Origin: Pipra filicauda
Lineage: Eukaryota; Chordata; Aves; Passeriformes; Pipridae
NCBI RefSeq assembly: GCF_003945595.2
Contig: NW_024104900.1
Location: forward strand, 99,241-163,240
Reading direction: 5' to 3'
Length of the DNA stretch: 64,000 bases
Position numbers and translations under genes: made by a program. Below the pieces are notes generated by a model that saw only the letters and a list, made by a program, of their open reading frames with translations, ran no database searches and was not told the origin of the DNA. The number at the start of each line of letters is the position of its first letter. Position 1 is the first letter of the stretch. Below, piece by piece: positions 1 through 13,100 of this stretch.

Positions 1-249
1 TCCTTGGGCATCTGCTCCTTTCCTCTGGGCAGGCACCACAGGGAGGGCAGGAGGTGCCCTGTCAGCCCTCCGTGGGGACACCGTGGGCAGGGGGAGACAC
101 GGTGCCAGTGGTCACAGAACTGGCAGGAGGTGCCCTGTCACCCCTCCCTGGGGACACTGCGGGCAGGGGGTGACACGGTGTCAGTGGCCACAGAACGGGC
201 GACTCAGCCCCGCGCCGGGGGCCGTTTGTCTTCCAGCACTTCCCCAGCC

Positions 250-365
250 CGCTGCATCCAGCTTCCTTTATCCAATATTTATTGTGGCTTCACCTGCCTC
301 CGAGAGGCCCTTTGATAAAGGGATTGGAGGGATTATTTTTTTAAACCTCTGCAGCTGTTTCTTGC
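250..365. promoter_or_regulatory. Candidate conserved non-coding block in SND1 intron
   Basis: An AT-rich island in GC-rich intron. It contains AATATTTATTG (forkhead-like), CTTTGATAAAGG (TCF/GATA-like) and GGATTATTTTTTT. It has the look of a constrained regulatory element, but conservation cannot be tested here. Confidence 0.3.
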
Positions 366-2701
366 AGAGCCGGCACGTTCCGGCGCTGCTTCCCAATCCC
401 GTGGGACACGGCCCTCACCCACGCCGGGAGCAGGCAGGGGAGGCCAGGGATGCTCCTGAGGGCAGGGGGGCTCCGGCCCCCACTGCCAAACCCCAGCCAG
501 ACTGGACCCCCTCATCCCATCACCGCTCCCCACGGAAAGAACATCACAGCAGTGCCTTGTCCATATTTACCATGGAAGACGTTTTTTTCCTTACTGCAAG
601 AGTTGATCCCACCAAAGTTTCCAATTTTCCACCCCAGGGCTTTGCTCAGCCCCACTACTGGGGAGCACAGAGGGCAGGAGAGCTGGTACCCCTCTCCTGG
701 GGGAGCACCCTCTCCAGGATGCACAGGGAGCATCCCCAAAGCTGGGGGTGACCTCCCACACCCTGACTATGGACAACAGGGACAGCGGCACTTTGGAAGC
801 TGGTGCCCAGTTCCGGGAGAGGGGCAAGTGCTGTCCCCCCTCCCTGCCTCCTGAGGGGTTTTGGCAGGTCTGGTGTTCAGCTCAGCTCAGGAACAGCCCC
901 CGGGCTCGGCCCTGGCAGATCCCACCGAGCTCCGCCATGATTTGGCCACGACCAAGGCTCCAAGCAAAGGGAATAAAAATAAAGATGAAAGGACACGGGC
1001 ACAGCTCACCCCGATCCACCGGCGCGTGGCAGGACGGGATGCAGAGCCTGGCTGCGGCCGAGGGGCTGCCCAGGGAGCCCCCCCGGACCCCGAGGGGGCC
1101 GATCCTGCCCCGCAGCAGGGAATGGGATGACGCAACCCCCCCGAGCCCCGGCACAAAGCCGTGTTCTAACCAGCTCTGGCAGAGCCTGGCTCTCAGCCTA
1201 ATGTATTCCACTCTCCGCAGCGCTGTCCCAAATCCCCGCGTGCTCCAAGACAAGCTGACGTAGGGATTTTGGGAGAAAGCCTCCAGCCTCCTCAACATTT
1301 TTATGCCTCTGCTTTTCTCCTTGCCACTCACAGGCACCAAACCCACAATCGAGGCCAAGCCTTAATTTCTCCCCAAGCCCACCCCTGCGCTCCCAGCGCC
1401 GGCAGCCGACGGCAGCGGGAGCCAAAATTAGCCGGAGTCGATTCGCCGCGGTCGATCAGCGGTGCAAAGACAGGTTGGGATCTTCCTCCTCCTCCTCCTC
1501 CTCCCCTCACCAACCCCCTCCAGCAGCTCCTACGTCAGCTCTGCCGCTGCAAACGAGCACCATCGTGCCGAGCACGGAGGCGGCTTCGGCGCCGGAGCGA
1601 TTCCTGCCCACCCGCTCCCTGCCCGTCCCCGGGGGCTCAGACCCCTCCACGGGCACGGGGAGGACAGACGGGAGCTCAGGGAGCCCCTGGGGAAGCCGGG
1701 CACGTGCCCAGCTGCGGGTTCAGCTCTGGCCCTCGGAGGCGTGTGGGCATTTGTCCTGATTTTCCCTGTCACTTAAAATTCCGGGGAACGGAAAAACAAA
1801 CACCCGACCCAAAATTGACACTGCAAACAGCGCGCCCGGGGGGGCTGCGGCGCCGGCCCCCGGCCCCCTGATTGGCACAGGCCTGCACAGAGCAGGTTTG
1901 AACAGAAAGGCGGAGAAACGCCTTGTCTCCTCCCCGAAAAGCAGGACGCGGTGTTCGCTGTGCCTGGGGGGCTCCCACCGCCGAGCCAGGGCAGCCAAAC
2001 CCCGCTGGAGTGGAACCGGGAGAGCTCCAGACCGGGGGCAGCCCGGCAGAGCGAGGGGCTGTGCCCAGAACTGGGGGGGAATCCTGCCTGCTTTGCTCTG
2101 GGACACACAGCGGGGTCCCCCCTGCACGTCGGGGTTCCCTCTGCTCCATGGTACCAGGGTTGGATTCCCACCACTCCCAGGGCAACGGTTATCCTGTGGA
2201 TGGATTCCCACCACTCCCAGGGGGAGGGTTGCCCGGGAGTGGGTTCCCACTGCTCCGAGGGGGACGTTCCTCCAATGGGTTGGAGATGCTGCCGAGCTCC
2301 AAACCCACCCCAGACACCCCCTTGCCGGGGGCCTCAGGGCGGGACCCTCCCTCCGCAGCCACCCCAGCCCGCACGAGCCATCCAACAAAACAACAGGCAT
2401 CTGGGAAATGCCAGGAGCATCCAGCCGCCCCCTCCACCAGCTGAGCCGTGACTAACGGCCCCGTGCCGGCTCCTGGCGCGGCTCCGGCGGCAGCCGCTGC
2501 CAGCGCTGCGATGGCGCTTCCCGGCGTGCCAGCGCCGGCACACGGCCGGCCCCGTGCCCACGGGGCACCCGCCCGGGGCTCCTCTGGCACCGCCATCGCA
2601 GCCCCTTGGGAGGGACCAAGCAGGTCCTTATCCCTAGGGACGGGCTCCCAGAGACCCTCAGGGTTTGGCGTTCCGGCCGTGTCCCTGCGCCCTCGGGCTG
2701 G

Positions 2702-3008
2702 CTGAGCAAACCCTGCCCTGGCTGAGCAAACCCTGCCCTGGCTGAGCAAACCCTGCCCTGGGTGAGCAAACCCTGCCCTGGCTGAGCAAACCCTGCCCTG
2801 GCTGAGCAAACCCTTCCCCCTGCCCTGGGTGAGCAAACCCTTCCCCCTGCCCTGGGTGAGCAAACCCTTCCCCCTGTCCTGGGTGAGCAAACCCTGCCCT
2901 GGGTGAGCAAACCCTGCCCTGGCTGAGCAAACCCTTCCCTGGGTGAGCAAACCCTGCCCTGGGTGAGCAAACCCTGCCCTGGGTGAGCAAACCCTTCCCC
3001 CTGCCCTG
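2702..3008. repeat. Minisatellite, about 20-bp unit (GGCTGAGCAAACCCTGCCCT)
   Basis: About 15 tandem copies of GG(C/G)TGAGCAAACCCTGCCCT, some carrying a CCCTTCCC expansion that lengthens the unit to 26 bp. It lies in SND1 intron 9. Long open frames through it are repeat artefacts. Confidence 0.9.
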
Positions 3009-4124
3009 CCTGGGGAAGCTGGTGGGAAGATTTTGGGGAGCTCTGCTCCTGTCCAGCCACACCTGAGCCATCCGAGTTAACACGTGAGCCAGCACCTCCC
3101 CAGCCTCATCCCAGCGGACACGAGCCCACAGTGCCACACGGATCAGGGTCAGCCCGGTGCTCCACATGGATGAGACCGGACCAGCTGCAAGAGCTCCTGC
3201 TTTTGTCCCGCTCGGCAGCTCCAGAGCTCTGCTGCTGCTGCCCCGTTCAACCTCAGGCATTCAGGAGCCCCCCAGGAGGCAGGATCCCATTCAGGAGCCC
3301 CCCAGGAGGCAGGATCCGAACCTGCGCAGGGACAAGGCTGACTTTCCAAGAAATGTGGCTGCTGCACATTCCCATGGAAATTCCAGCCGAAGGGAGCCCG
3401 CGGCTGCTGTGCTGGGTGATCCGGCAGCACCATCTAGTGGGGCTGCTCCCTGCATCCTGCCCGGGCCCCGCAGCCCCCACAGCCCTCACAGCCCAGGTGA
3501 GAGGCTCCTCCATCCCACCTGGGATCACCCCCACGCAGCTTCATCCGCCTCCCACATCGGCTGTGCCCTCCAAACCACAACGGGGCAGGAATATCATGGC
3601 ATCCACGTGCCAGGAACACAGGCAGGGAACACCTCAGCTCCCCACAGACCCTTCAGCACCACACCAGCACCCCCCAGGAGTGGGGCTCAGCAGCATCTCC
3701 AACTCATGGGACAACAATCCCCCCAGGAGCAGTGGGAATCCACTCCCAGGGCAACCATCCCCCTCAGAGCAGTGGGAATCAATCCACGGAGCAACCATCC
3801 CCTGGGAGTGGGCTGTGCTGTGACACTGTGCAGGGCGAGAGCATCCCTGTGGCCCCGAGGGCCGGAGCGAGGTGCCAGGGCACCACCAGCCCGTCCCTAC
3901 CACCCTCAGCCCTTCCCCCTGCGGCTCCTTCCCTTCTCCTTTCACCTCCTCCCACCCCAGGCCTGCCGGAGACCCCGGCGTGCACCCGGCTGGTCGTGCA
4001 CCACAAACCCTCTGGGGTTTGTCCAAGCCCATGGAGAGGCCAGATCAGGAGCTGGGCACCCGCCCCCCACCCCCAATCCCGGACTGTCCCTCCCCAGCCC
4101 CGCCCGGCTCTTCCTGCCGCTCAC

Positions 4125-7100
4125 CTTGGCCACGAACTGCTTGTCCTTCTGATCCAGGTTTGCCGTGGGGGCCACGTAGTCCCTCCAGATCCTCAGTTTG
4201 CGCTCTTTGGCGAACCTGCAGGGGAGGGGACAGTGGGACACGGGGGTCCAGCAGGGACGGACGTGCCGGGGGTGACACTGCCCAGCAAAGCCCAGGCCGG
4301 GGCAGCGGAGCTGGAGAGGACTCGCAAGGGGAGATCACATCAATCCCACCCTGGAGAGCACGGGGTGACCCCCCCAGGCTGGGGAGGCCCCTGGGAGCAG
4401 GTGGGAGTGGCCCAGCCCAGCCCCAGCCCAGCCCCACCTCTCGGCCGCGCGCAGCTTGTCGGCCCCGCGGGTGTACACGGCGATGGACCAGTCCACGCAG
4501 CGGGCAAAGCCCTCCTTCAGCAGCAGCTCCGTGATGTTCCCGTTCTGGGGAGGAGGCACAGGGTCAGCACCAGGAATGTGGGGTTAGACACCCACCCTGT
4601 CCCTGCCCCGCTGCGAGGGGGGAGCTCGTGCAGCCCCCTGTGCAGCCCCTTCCACGTCACCGGTCACCAAACCACTGTGAGGTCTGACCACAGCTCCCAG
4701 TGCTAGTGGAGAGCACCCCAGTGACACCCACAGGCCTCAGCTCTCCTCAGATGGACCAGAGTCTCCCACATCCACCAGGAAAGAGCCCACGACCCCCAGT
4801 TCCCCCACAGGGAGCACCAGGAGCAACCCCCTTTAGCGTCTCCAGCAGCGATGCCTGACAGCCACCAGGACCCTGCCCCTCCCTGGCCCCCCAGCCCCAC
4901 TTGCCGGGTGCAGGATGGTGCCCAGGATGTTCTGGTTGTGGCAGCTCTCCAGGACAATCTGCACATCCCTCTGCAGCAGCCGGGACTCCGTGAAGAACTT
5001 GGCCTCGGCCGCAAACGGCTCCGGGACCTCGGGAGCGTCGGCCTCGCGCTTGAACGTGGGGCACTGTGGCACAGGGGACAGGCAGGGCATGGGGGACAGG
5101 CAGGGCATGGGGGACAGGCAGGGCATGAGGTCAGTCAGGGCACAGGGGACAGGCAGGGCACGGGGGAGAGTCAGGGCATGGGGGAGAGTCAGGGCACGGG
5201 GGAGAGTCAGGGCACAGGGGAGAGTCAGGGCACAGGGGACAGGCAGGGCATGAGGTCAGTCAGGGCACAGGGGACAGGCAGGGCACAGGATGGCCACTAA
5301 AACCTCGGGAAGGGGACGGGAAACCTCCCTGGGGAGGGGACTGCACTCTGCCCCGTGCTCAGGGTGTAGTTTGGGGGCTGTGATGGGGGTCTGTGTGTCC
5401 CGGTGCTTCGAGCTGTGTTCCACTGACACAGCCCTGCAACTGCCCCAGCAAACACTGCCAGCAGCAAACTGGGATACAGGGACCAGCTCCAGCTCTGGGG
5501 TGCCGGGATAAGGACGTGGAGCTGCTGGAGAAAGTCCAGAGGAGACCCCGGAGCTGCTGCCAGGGCTGGAGCCCCTCTGCCCTGCAGCCAGGCTGGGAGA
5601 GCTGGGGGGGTTCCCCTGGAGAAGAGAAGGCTCCAGGGAGAGCTGAGAGCCCCTGGCAGGGCCTAAAGGGGCTCCAGGAGAGCTGGAGAGGGACTGGGGA
5701 CAAGGCCTGGAGGGACAGGACACAGGGAATGACCAGAGGGCAGGGTCAGATGGGATATTGGGAAGGAATTGTTGGCTGGGAGGGTGGGGAGGCCCTGGCC
5801 CAGGTTGCCCAGAGAAGCTGTGGCTGCCCCTGGATCCCTGGGAGTGTCCAAGGGCAGGTTGGACGGGGTTTGGAGCAACCTGGGCTGGTGGAAGGTGTCC
5901 CTGCCCATGGCAGGGTGGCACTGGAGGGGTTTTAAGGTTCCTTCCCACACAAACCATTCCATGAACTCCCAGCATAATCACAACCAGGGTGCCCAACAGC
6001 CCAGAGCTCGGGCTCTGCCTGGCCTGGCAGCACAGAGCCAGTCCCCATCCAACCCAAACTGTCCCCATCCCCATGGTGACACCCAGGGCTGCACCCAGCC
6101 CGGTACTGCAGGCGACAAGGCTGTCCCTCCCTCCCTCCCTCCCTCCCTCCCTCCCTGCTCCACCCCCCTGAGCTGGGCAGGGACCGGAGCAGCCCCTGCC
6201 CTCCTGCCAGGCCCTGGAACGCTGGTGACAATCACAGACCGTGCTGCAGGGAGGGCAGCGGGGCCCTGCCAGGGCCGGGGCTCACCTTGATGCCCGAGAG
6301 CATGACGGTGACCAGGTAGTAGTCTGGCAGCAGCAGGGCCCTCACCACGCTGCCGTCCCGCACGTGCTCGATGATGGCTGCGGAGGAGGCACGCGTCGGT
6401 GCCCGGAGCCCGGGGCTGTGGGAACAGCTCCGGGCACGGGCAGCCGGTCCCCGACACCACGGGCAGCAGAGGGTGGAGGACACGGTGCCCCCGTGCCCTC
6501 CTGTCCGGTGCCACCTTACCATTGACTGGCTTCTGGTGCAGGGAGTCCACGAAGTGCCGGGGGTTCTCGATGGTGTACTTGAGGTCCCGCACGGTGTGGG
6601 ACCCCGTGCCCTCGCTCCACATCCCCTTCTTGGCGCTCTTGGCCTGCTCCTCCAGCTCTGCCAGCCGGCTCTGCTCGGGGCTGAGGGCACAGGGACACGG
6701 AGTGAGGCTCCCGCGGGGTTTATCCCGGGAACATCCATCTCCCGGGTGCTTCCCTGCTGTGATCGCTCCCAGCCCCACTGCCCGGGTGAGCAGTGACACA
6801 CCAGGAATCACACCGGGGATCACCCCGGGAATCACCCCGGGAATCACCCCGGGAATCACCCCGGGGATCACACTGGGGATCACACCAGGAATCACACCGG
6901 GAATCACACCGGGAATCACCCCGGGGATCACACTGGGGATCACACCAGGAATCACACCGGGGATCACCCCGGGAATCACCCCGGGGATCACACCGGGAAT
7001 CACCCCGGGGATCACCCCGGGGATCACCCCGGGGATCACACCGGGAATCACCCCGGGGATCACACCGGGGATCACACCGGGAATCACACCGGGAATCACC

Positions 7101-10100
7101 CCGGGGATCACCCCGGGAATCACACCGGGAATCACCCCGGGGATCACACTGGGGATCACACCAGGAATCACACCGGGGATCACCCCGGGAATCACCCCGG
7201 GGATCACACCGGGAATCACCCCGGGGATCACCCCGGGGATCACCCCGGGGATCACACCGGGAATCACCCCGGGGATCACACCGGGGATCACACCGGGAAT
7301 CACACCGGGAATCACCCCGGGGATCACACCGGGAATCACCCCGGGAATCACACCGGGAATCACCCCGGGGATCACCCCGGGGATCACACCGGGGATCACA
7401 CCGGGAATCACCCCGGGGATCACCCCGGCACCATCCGTGTGGGAATGGGGGCTGGGAGCACCATCTCCCACACACTGGGGGCACCGAGCCCATGGGAACC
7501 TTCCAGAGGCTGCCTTTGAGCGCCACGATGGAAAAGCAGCAGCATTCCCGACCCCCAGCAGGGCAGGGCAGGTTCAGGAGGAGGGATGGCAAACCCGGGC
7601 ACGTGCTGTGCCAGCCCACGGACCAGCCCAGTCCTGCACACATAGGTGGCCACTGAAGGGCCACCAAAGGGCCACCAAAGCGGCAACTAGTGTTGACATC
7701 AGCCCTGCCACGCGCTGTCACAACAAATTCAGGGATATTTAACACGTTGCCCAGAGAAGCTGTGGCTGCCCCTGGATCCCTGGAAGTGTCCAAGGCCAGG
7801 TTGGACGGGGCTTGGAGCAACCTGGGCTGGTGGAAGGTGTCCCTGCCCATGGCAGGGGTGGCACTGGATGGGCTTTGAGGTCCCTTCCACCCAAACCATC
7901 CTGGGATTCCCTGATCCTACAAACGAGGCTGGCCCTGCCCTGGAACTGACCCACACCTCTGGAATGGGATCCCAGGTGCAGGACAAGGGGCAGGAATGTC
8001 ACCACCACCTCTGCAGCAGGAATTAAAGCACCTCAACTCCACACCAGGTGTGACTGTACAGAGACCAAGAGCTCCAGAAGATTCCCTGCTCCGCAGCCCC
8101 AGGACACAGCTCTGGCACTTTGGCATCCCAGGAAAGGAGCCAGTCGGGTCCTCCTGCCCAGCCCCTTCCCACACCAACCCCAATGGGACACTGTGCCCCT
8201 GGGAATGCCCGTGGAACCCGGGCACCACAGGGAGCTGGGCAGCAGGGTCTGGTGCCAGGCCAAAGCCGAGGGACCCAAGGGCTCCGTGCCTGGAGAACCT
8301 CGGGACGGGAGGACCTCGGGATGGGAGAACCTCGGGATGGGAGGACCTCGGGATGGGAGGACCTCGGGATGGGAGGACCTCGGGACGGGAGGACCTCGGG
8401 ACAGGAGGACCTCGGGATGGGAGGACCTCGGGATGGGAGCCCCGCACGTACTTGTTGGCCCGGATCCCTTCCCGACGGGAGGCGAGTCCTTCGGCCACCA
8501 GGGACTCGGCGATGTTCTCACCACTCGTGTCTGTGGAGAGAGCAGAGCACTCAGGGAGAGCAGCCACTGGCACACAGGGCAGCCCAGAGGGACACGGACC
8601 TCAGTCCTGGCAAGCATTCCCAAGGTGATCCCAGGTAGGAAGTTGCTGGAGCAATCCCCAGCTGGAGCCTCACGCAGCTGCCACACAGCTGCCAGGGAAA
8701 CTGTCACAGTGTTCCCACATTTATAGCATTTAAACCCTGACAAATTTCATCAGGAAACATTTTCTGCCTCATTTCCCCCTCCTCGCCTGCCAGGCTGGGC
8801 TGAAACAGGGATGGAGAGGCCCTGGCAGCCGGAGAGGCTGCACAGGGATGAGGCAGCACCACAGAGCCAACAGCAAAACCTTCTCCAGCTTTTTTGTGTC
8901 CCAGACTGTGTCTCCAGGGCCTGCCCAGGCTGAAGAGTTGCTCTGGGGGGAAGTGGAGAGCAGCAGCTCTCCAAAATCAAAGGCTGGTCTCAATCCTGGA
9001 GGTCTTTTCCAACCTAAAGGACTGTGATTCCAATCCCTGCTTCTCCAGGGGGGATCCCCATCCCAAAGGGCTTCCCAGACCCCCAGCAAGCTGGAAGCTC
9101 AGGAATGAATCACAGAATGTCCTGAGCTGGAAAGGACCCACCAGGATCATGAGTCCAACTCCTGGCCCTGCACAGGACACCCCAGGATCCCACCATGTCC
9201 CCGAGAGCCTTGTCCAAGCATTCCTTGAGCATGGAGATAACTTTGATATCCAGGTACTTGTGGTCTCAGGGGACCTGGCAGCTCATAGGGTCCCATTCCC
9301 CTTTCCTGCAGCCTGGGGACCACGGGGGTCTCATGTTCCTGTGCTGGAGTGGGACCCCAGGGGGACACAGGAGATGCTGCCTGAGTGTGCTGGATGTAGC
9401 GGCCACGGGAATCCAGCTCTGGAATGCCCTCACAGCAGCCAGGTGCTGGCGGAAAGGGGGTCCAAGCAGGCTATTGCCCACCCTAGCCACATCCAACTGA
9501 GCCCCAAATCCTCCAAGGAACAAGCTCCAGCCTCCCAGGGGGCTGTGGGCCACGGGCACACCCACTGACCCTCTGTGGGGTGGATCCGGGTGCCACAGAG
9601 CTGATGGCTGGTGATCCTCATCCTGCCTGGGCCCAGAGGAAGCCTCTGCCCCCACCATGGGCCACCCCCTTCCTTCCTGGGCCTCCAGGAAACCCCCACT
9701 GCTCCAGCCGTGCTGCTGCCTCAGGAAAAGCCCTGGATGTGGCCACGAGTACAATCCAGCCAGGAGAGCCAACCTCCTGCTCCCACTGTGGGAAAGGCTC
9801 CTGTAGTGGTTTGAACTCCAAGTAGTGGTTTGGCTCCCAAGTGCCACAGCCATGCCAGGAAAGGCCCTGAGTGCCACAGGCAGCATACCTGGAGACCAGG
9901 ATGCCTCATGGCACCCGCTCACCCTCTCCAGCCCATCCCTGGATGGCAGCAGAGCCCACAGGGATGTGGGGCCGAGGGCACCCAACCTCCCCAGTCTGTC
10001 CCAGGGCTCTGGGGACACCGCCCCAAAATTCAGCAGCCCCCAAGCTCCTTCCCAGCCCTTTGCCCGCTCCTGGTCCTTCCCTCCTTCCCCATCCACAACT

Positions 10101-13100
10101 AGAGGCCCCTGGGCCCCCCATGGGACAGGAGCTGTGCCTGAGCCCTGGCTGTATCCCAAATATCCCACTGAAGGCACATGGGTCACTTGGGGCATCCACT
10201 GCCCCAGGAACTGGGAGGACCAGCTGGGTCCTGGTGAGCATTCACTTCCCAGGAACCCACCCATGCCGAGATCTCCTCCCCCTTCTGCAGTCCTGGGGGA
10301 ATTCTGAGCAGGAGCAGAGCTGGCAGCAGGATGTGGTCACCTCCAAGCCTCTCTCCCACCAGCCCGGGCGATGGCTGAGGGGCAACCACAGGGAGTGGGA
10401 GCCCCAAAACCCATCCAGGGGAGCTGCTTCCTCTTGGGAATCTCAGCCACAGACAAGCAAGGGATTTATAACAACAAAAAGGACGGAAAAGGGAAACCTG
10501 TGGGAATTCACCCGATGCCCGTGTGCCTGGAGCTCCGGAGAGCATGGCCATGCTCCGGCTCTGCACCACGACCAGCACTGGGCACCACTCTCCTCCCAGA
10601 GCTGGGGCCCATGGAAAAGTGGGAATGCATCCTTCTGCTGCCTACAGTGCATCCCAACACCTCCACTGTCCCACTCCGTCCCCCTTGAAGAAGTCACAGG
10701 TGGTTTTCCAGCTGGGTTCATGCTAAAGAACCCCCTCAGCTGAGCCCAGGAAAGCTCCTGGGGCAGAGGGAGCAGGGCTGGACCTCGCTCCCCTCCAAAC
10801 GCTGGGTGTTCGTGGAAAAGCGATGGAAAAGTGGGAATGCATCCTTCTGCTGGCAGTGCACCCAACCCATGCCCTGGCTGCCCCCCCCGGTCCTCCCCTC
10901 GCCCTCCCCCAGCCCCCCAGCTCACCTTTCCCCAGGTACACCATCCCATACTCCCCAGCCCCCCCAAGGCTCACCTTTGCCCAGGTTACATACACCCATC
11001 CCATACTCCCCCAGCCCCCCAGCTCACCTTTCCCCAGGTACACCATCCCATACTCCCTTACCCTCCCCAGCCCCCCCAGGTACACCATCCCATACTCCCC
11101 CAGCCCCCCCAGCTCACCTTTGCCCAGGTACACCATCCCATACTCCCCCAGCCCCCCCAGCTCACCTTTTCCCAGGTACACCATCCCATACTCCCGGCCC
11201 TGTGGGGTCTTGTACTCCACGGTGAAGCAAACCTCCTTCCCGATGAGCTTCTTCCGCAGGAACTCCCGGGCCGGGAAGCCCCAGGGCTGCAGGGGAAGCA
11301 GTGCCCGTGAGCAGGAGGGGAACCCAGAGCCCCCCCGGGGGCTCCTGCTCTGCTCCACGTGTGCTCCAGGGCTGTGCCAGAGGGCTCACGGGGGCATTTC
11401 CAGCTGGGCTCGTGCTCCCCAAAAACCGAGCTGAGCCTGGGAGAGCTCCTGGGGCAGCGGGAGTGGGGCCGGAGCCACCCCGGCTCCCACGGACACCCCG
11501 GGGGCTGTGCAGGAGCCGTGGGGAAGGAGCAGGGCGGGACGTGCCCGCCGGGGGGAGCGGGGCTGTGCCAGGGGGCTCTGCCGGGGGAGAGGGGCTCTGC
11601 CGGGGAGCGGGGCTCTGCCGGCCCCCCGTGCCCAGCCCCGGGAAGGCTCCGAGCCCCGGGAGCTCAGCCCCGCTCCAGCAGCGGGTGGGCGGGAGCGCGG
11701 GCCGGGGGAGGGAACATGACGTGCTCATAAACAATTAGCGAAGCTGACAGGCGTAATTTTTGAAAAGAGTGACATTTAAAGGCTGTTTGGAAGACAAAAC
11801 TCCCCAGGGAGAGCAATTAGCTGCCAGCGCTCCACACCACCCCCGGGCTGGCAGGAGGGGGGCCGGGGCCGGCGGGGTGGGGGGCCGGGCCGGGGTCCCT
11901 CTGGCACGAACCTGCTGCTCCCGGTCCTGCTGCACCCCCTTCCTGTCCCAAACCAGCACCCCCCGGTCCCAAAGTAACACCCTGCATCCCAAACCAACCC
12001 ACCAGCGTCCCAAACACCCCCTACGCCCCAAACCAGCCCCCTCAGGTACCAACCAACCCCTCTGTGCCCCAAACCAACTTGCCACATCCCAAATCAACCT
12101 CCCCATACCCCAAACCAACGTGCCCGCCCCAAATCAAGCCCCCGTGCCCCAAACCAACCCCCTCGAGCCCCAAACCAACCCCTTCGTGCCCCCCTCATCC
12201 CGTCCCGGGCACGTGTGTGACCACAGAGTGGTGAGGAAGGAGAAATTCACCCCAAAATCCACCCTGGGGGGGCTGGAGCAGGGAAAGGATCGTTTGAAAG
12301 GCTGAGTGAAGGGCTGTTTCACCCTGTCCCCCCCAGCGTCCCCCATGTCCCCAGGCCAGAGGGACCTGCCCGTGCCCGGTGGCAGCAGTTTGGGCAGGGG
12401 CAGGGGCAGGGGCAGTGCAGCTGAGGGGGGTGTGCAGCAGCCCTGAGCCCCGGGGCAGCCCCAGGGCAGCACCCACCTCGTCGGGGGTGTCCTTGGCGTC
12501 GGGCTGGCCGGGGGCCCCGCGCCGGGCCAGGTTCCCGGCTCGGATGTTGCTGAGGTTGATCTGGCGCTCGGGGGGGGGCCCCCCCCGGGGCTGCCCCCGC
12601 ACGATGATGGCACAGCCCGACAGCACCTGCGGGGACAAGGAGGGGTCACGGGGGGCCCCCAGACCCGGCGGGGGCAGCCGGAGGGGGCCCGGGGCCAAGA
12701 GCACGGAGAGGAGATGCTGCATGGACAGACAGAACACAGGGATCCATCCCGGGAACTCCACAGTGTCCCACGGCCCGGAGAGTCAGGAGCTGGCTCAGGT
12801 TTCCTGCTTGGAGATGCAGGATGGAGCCAAGGGCCATGTCCTGGGCTCATCCCCAGCAGGAGAGGAGGGATCCTGCCCCTCTCAGGTGAGACCCCCCTGC
12901 AGAGCTGCCTCCAGCTCTGGGGGCCCCAGGATAAGGACGTGGAGCTGCTGGAGAGAGTCCAGAGGAGGCCCCGGAGCTGCTGCCAGGGCTGGAGCCCCTC
13001 TGCTCTGGAGCCAGGCTGGGAGAGCTAGGGGGGTTCCCCTGGAGAAGAGAAGGCTCCAGGGAGAGCTGAGAGCCCCTTGCAGGGCCTAAAGGGGCTCCAG

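Larger units (their letters stand above)
1..4124 (-). other. SND1 intron 9 (left part), no exon seen
   Basis: No SND1 exon 10 (VMQVLNADAIVV-like) is seen on the minus strand, so intron 9 is at least 4.1 kb. The stretch holds a 20-bp minisatellite (about 2702-3008), a short (CTC)n run near 1485-1503, and two AT-richer blocks (about 250-365 and 1190-1380) that stand out from the GC-rich background. No independent gene was recognised. Confidence 0.6.

Noticed and set aside
5978..7471. 497-codon minus-strand open frame (VIPG repeats) as a novel gene
   Set aside because: It is a 12-bp minisatellite that cannot easily create stops, fused by chance with SND1 exon 5 and intron sequence.
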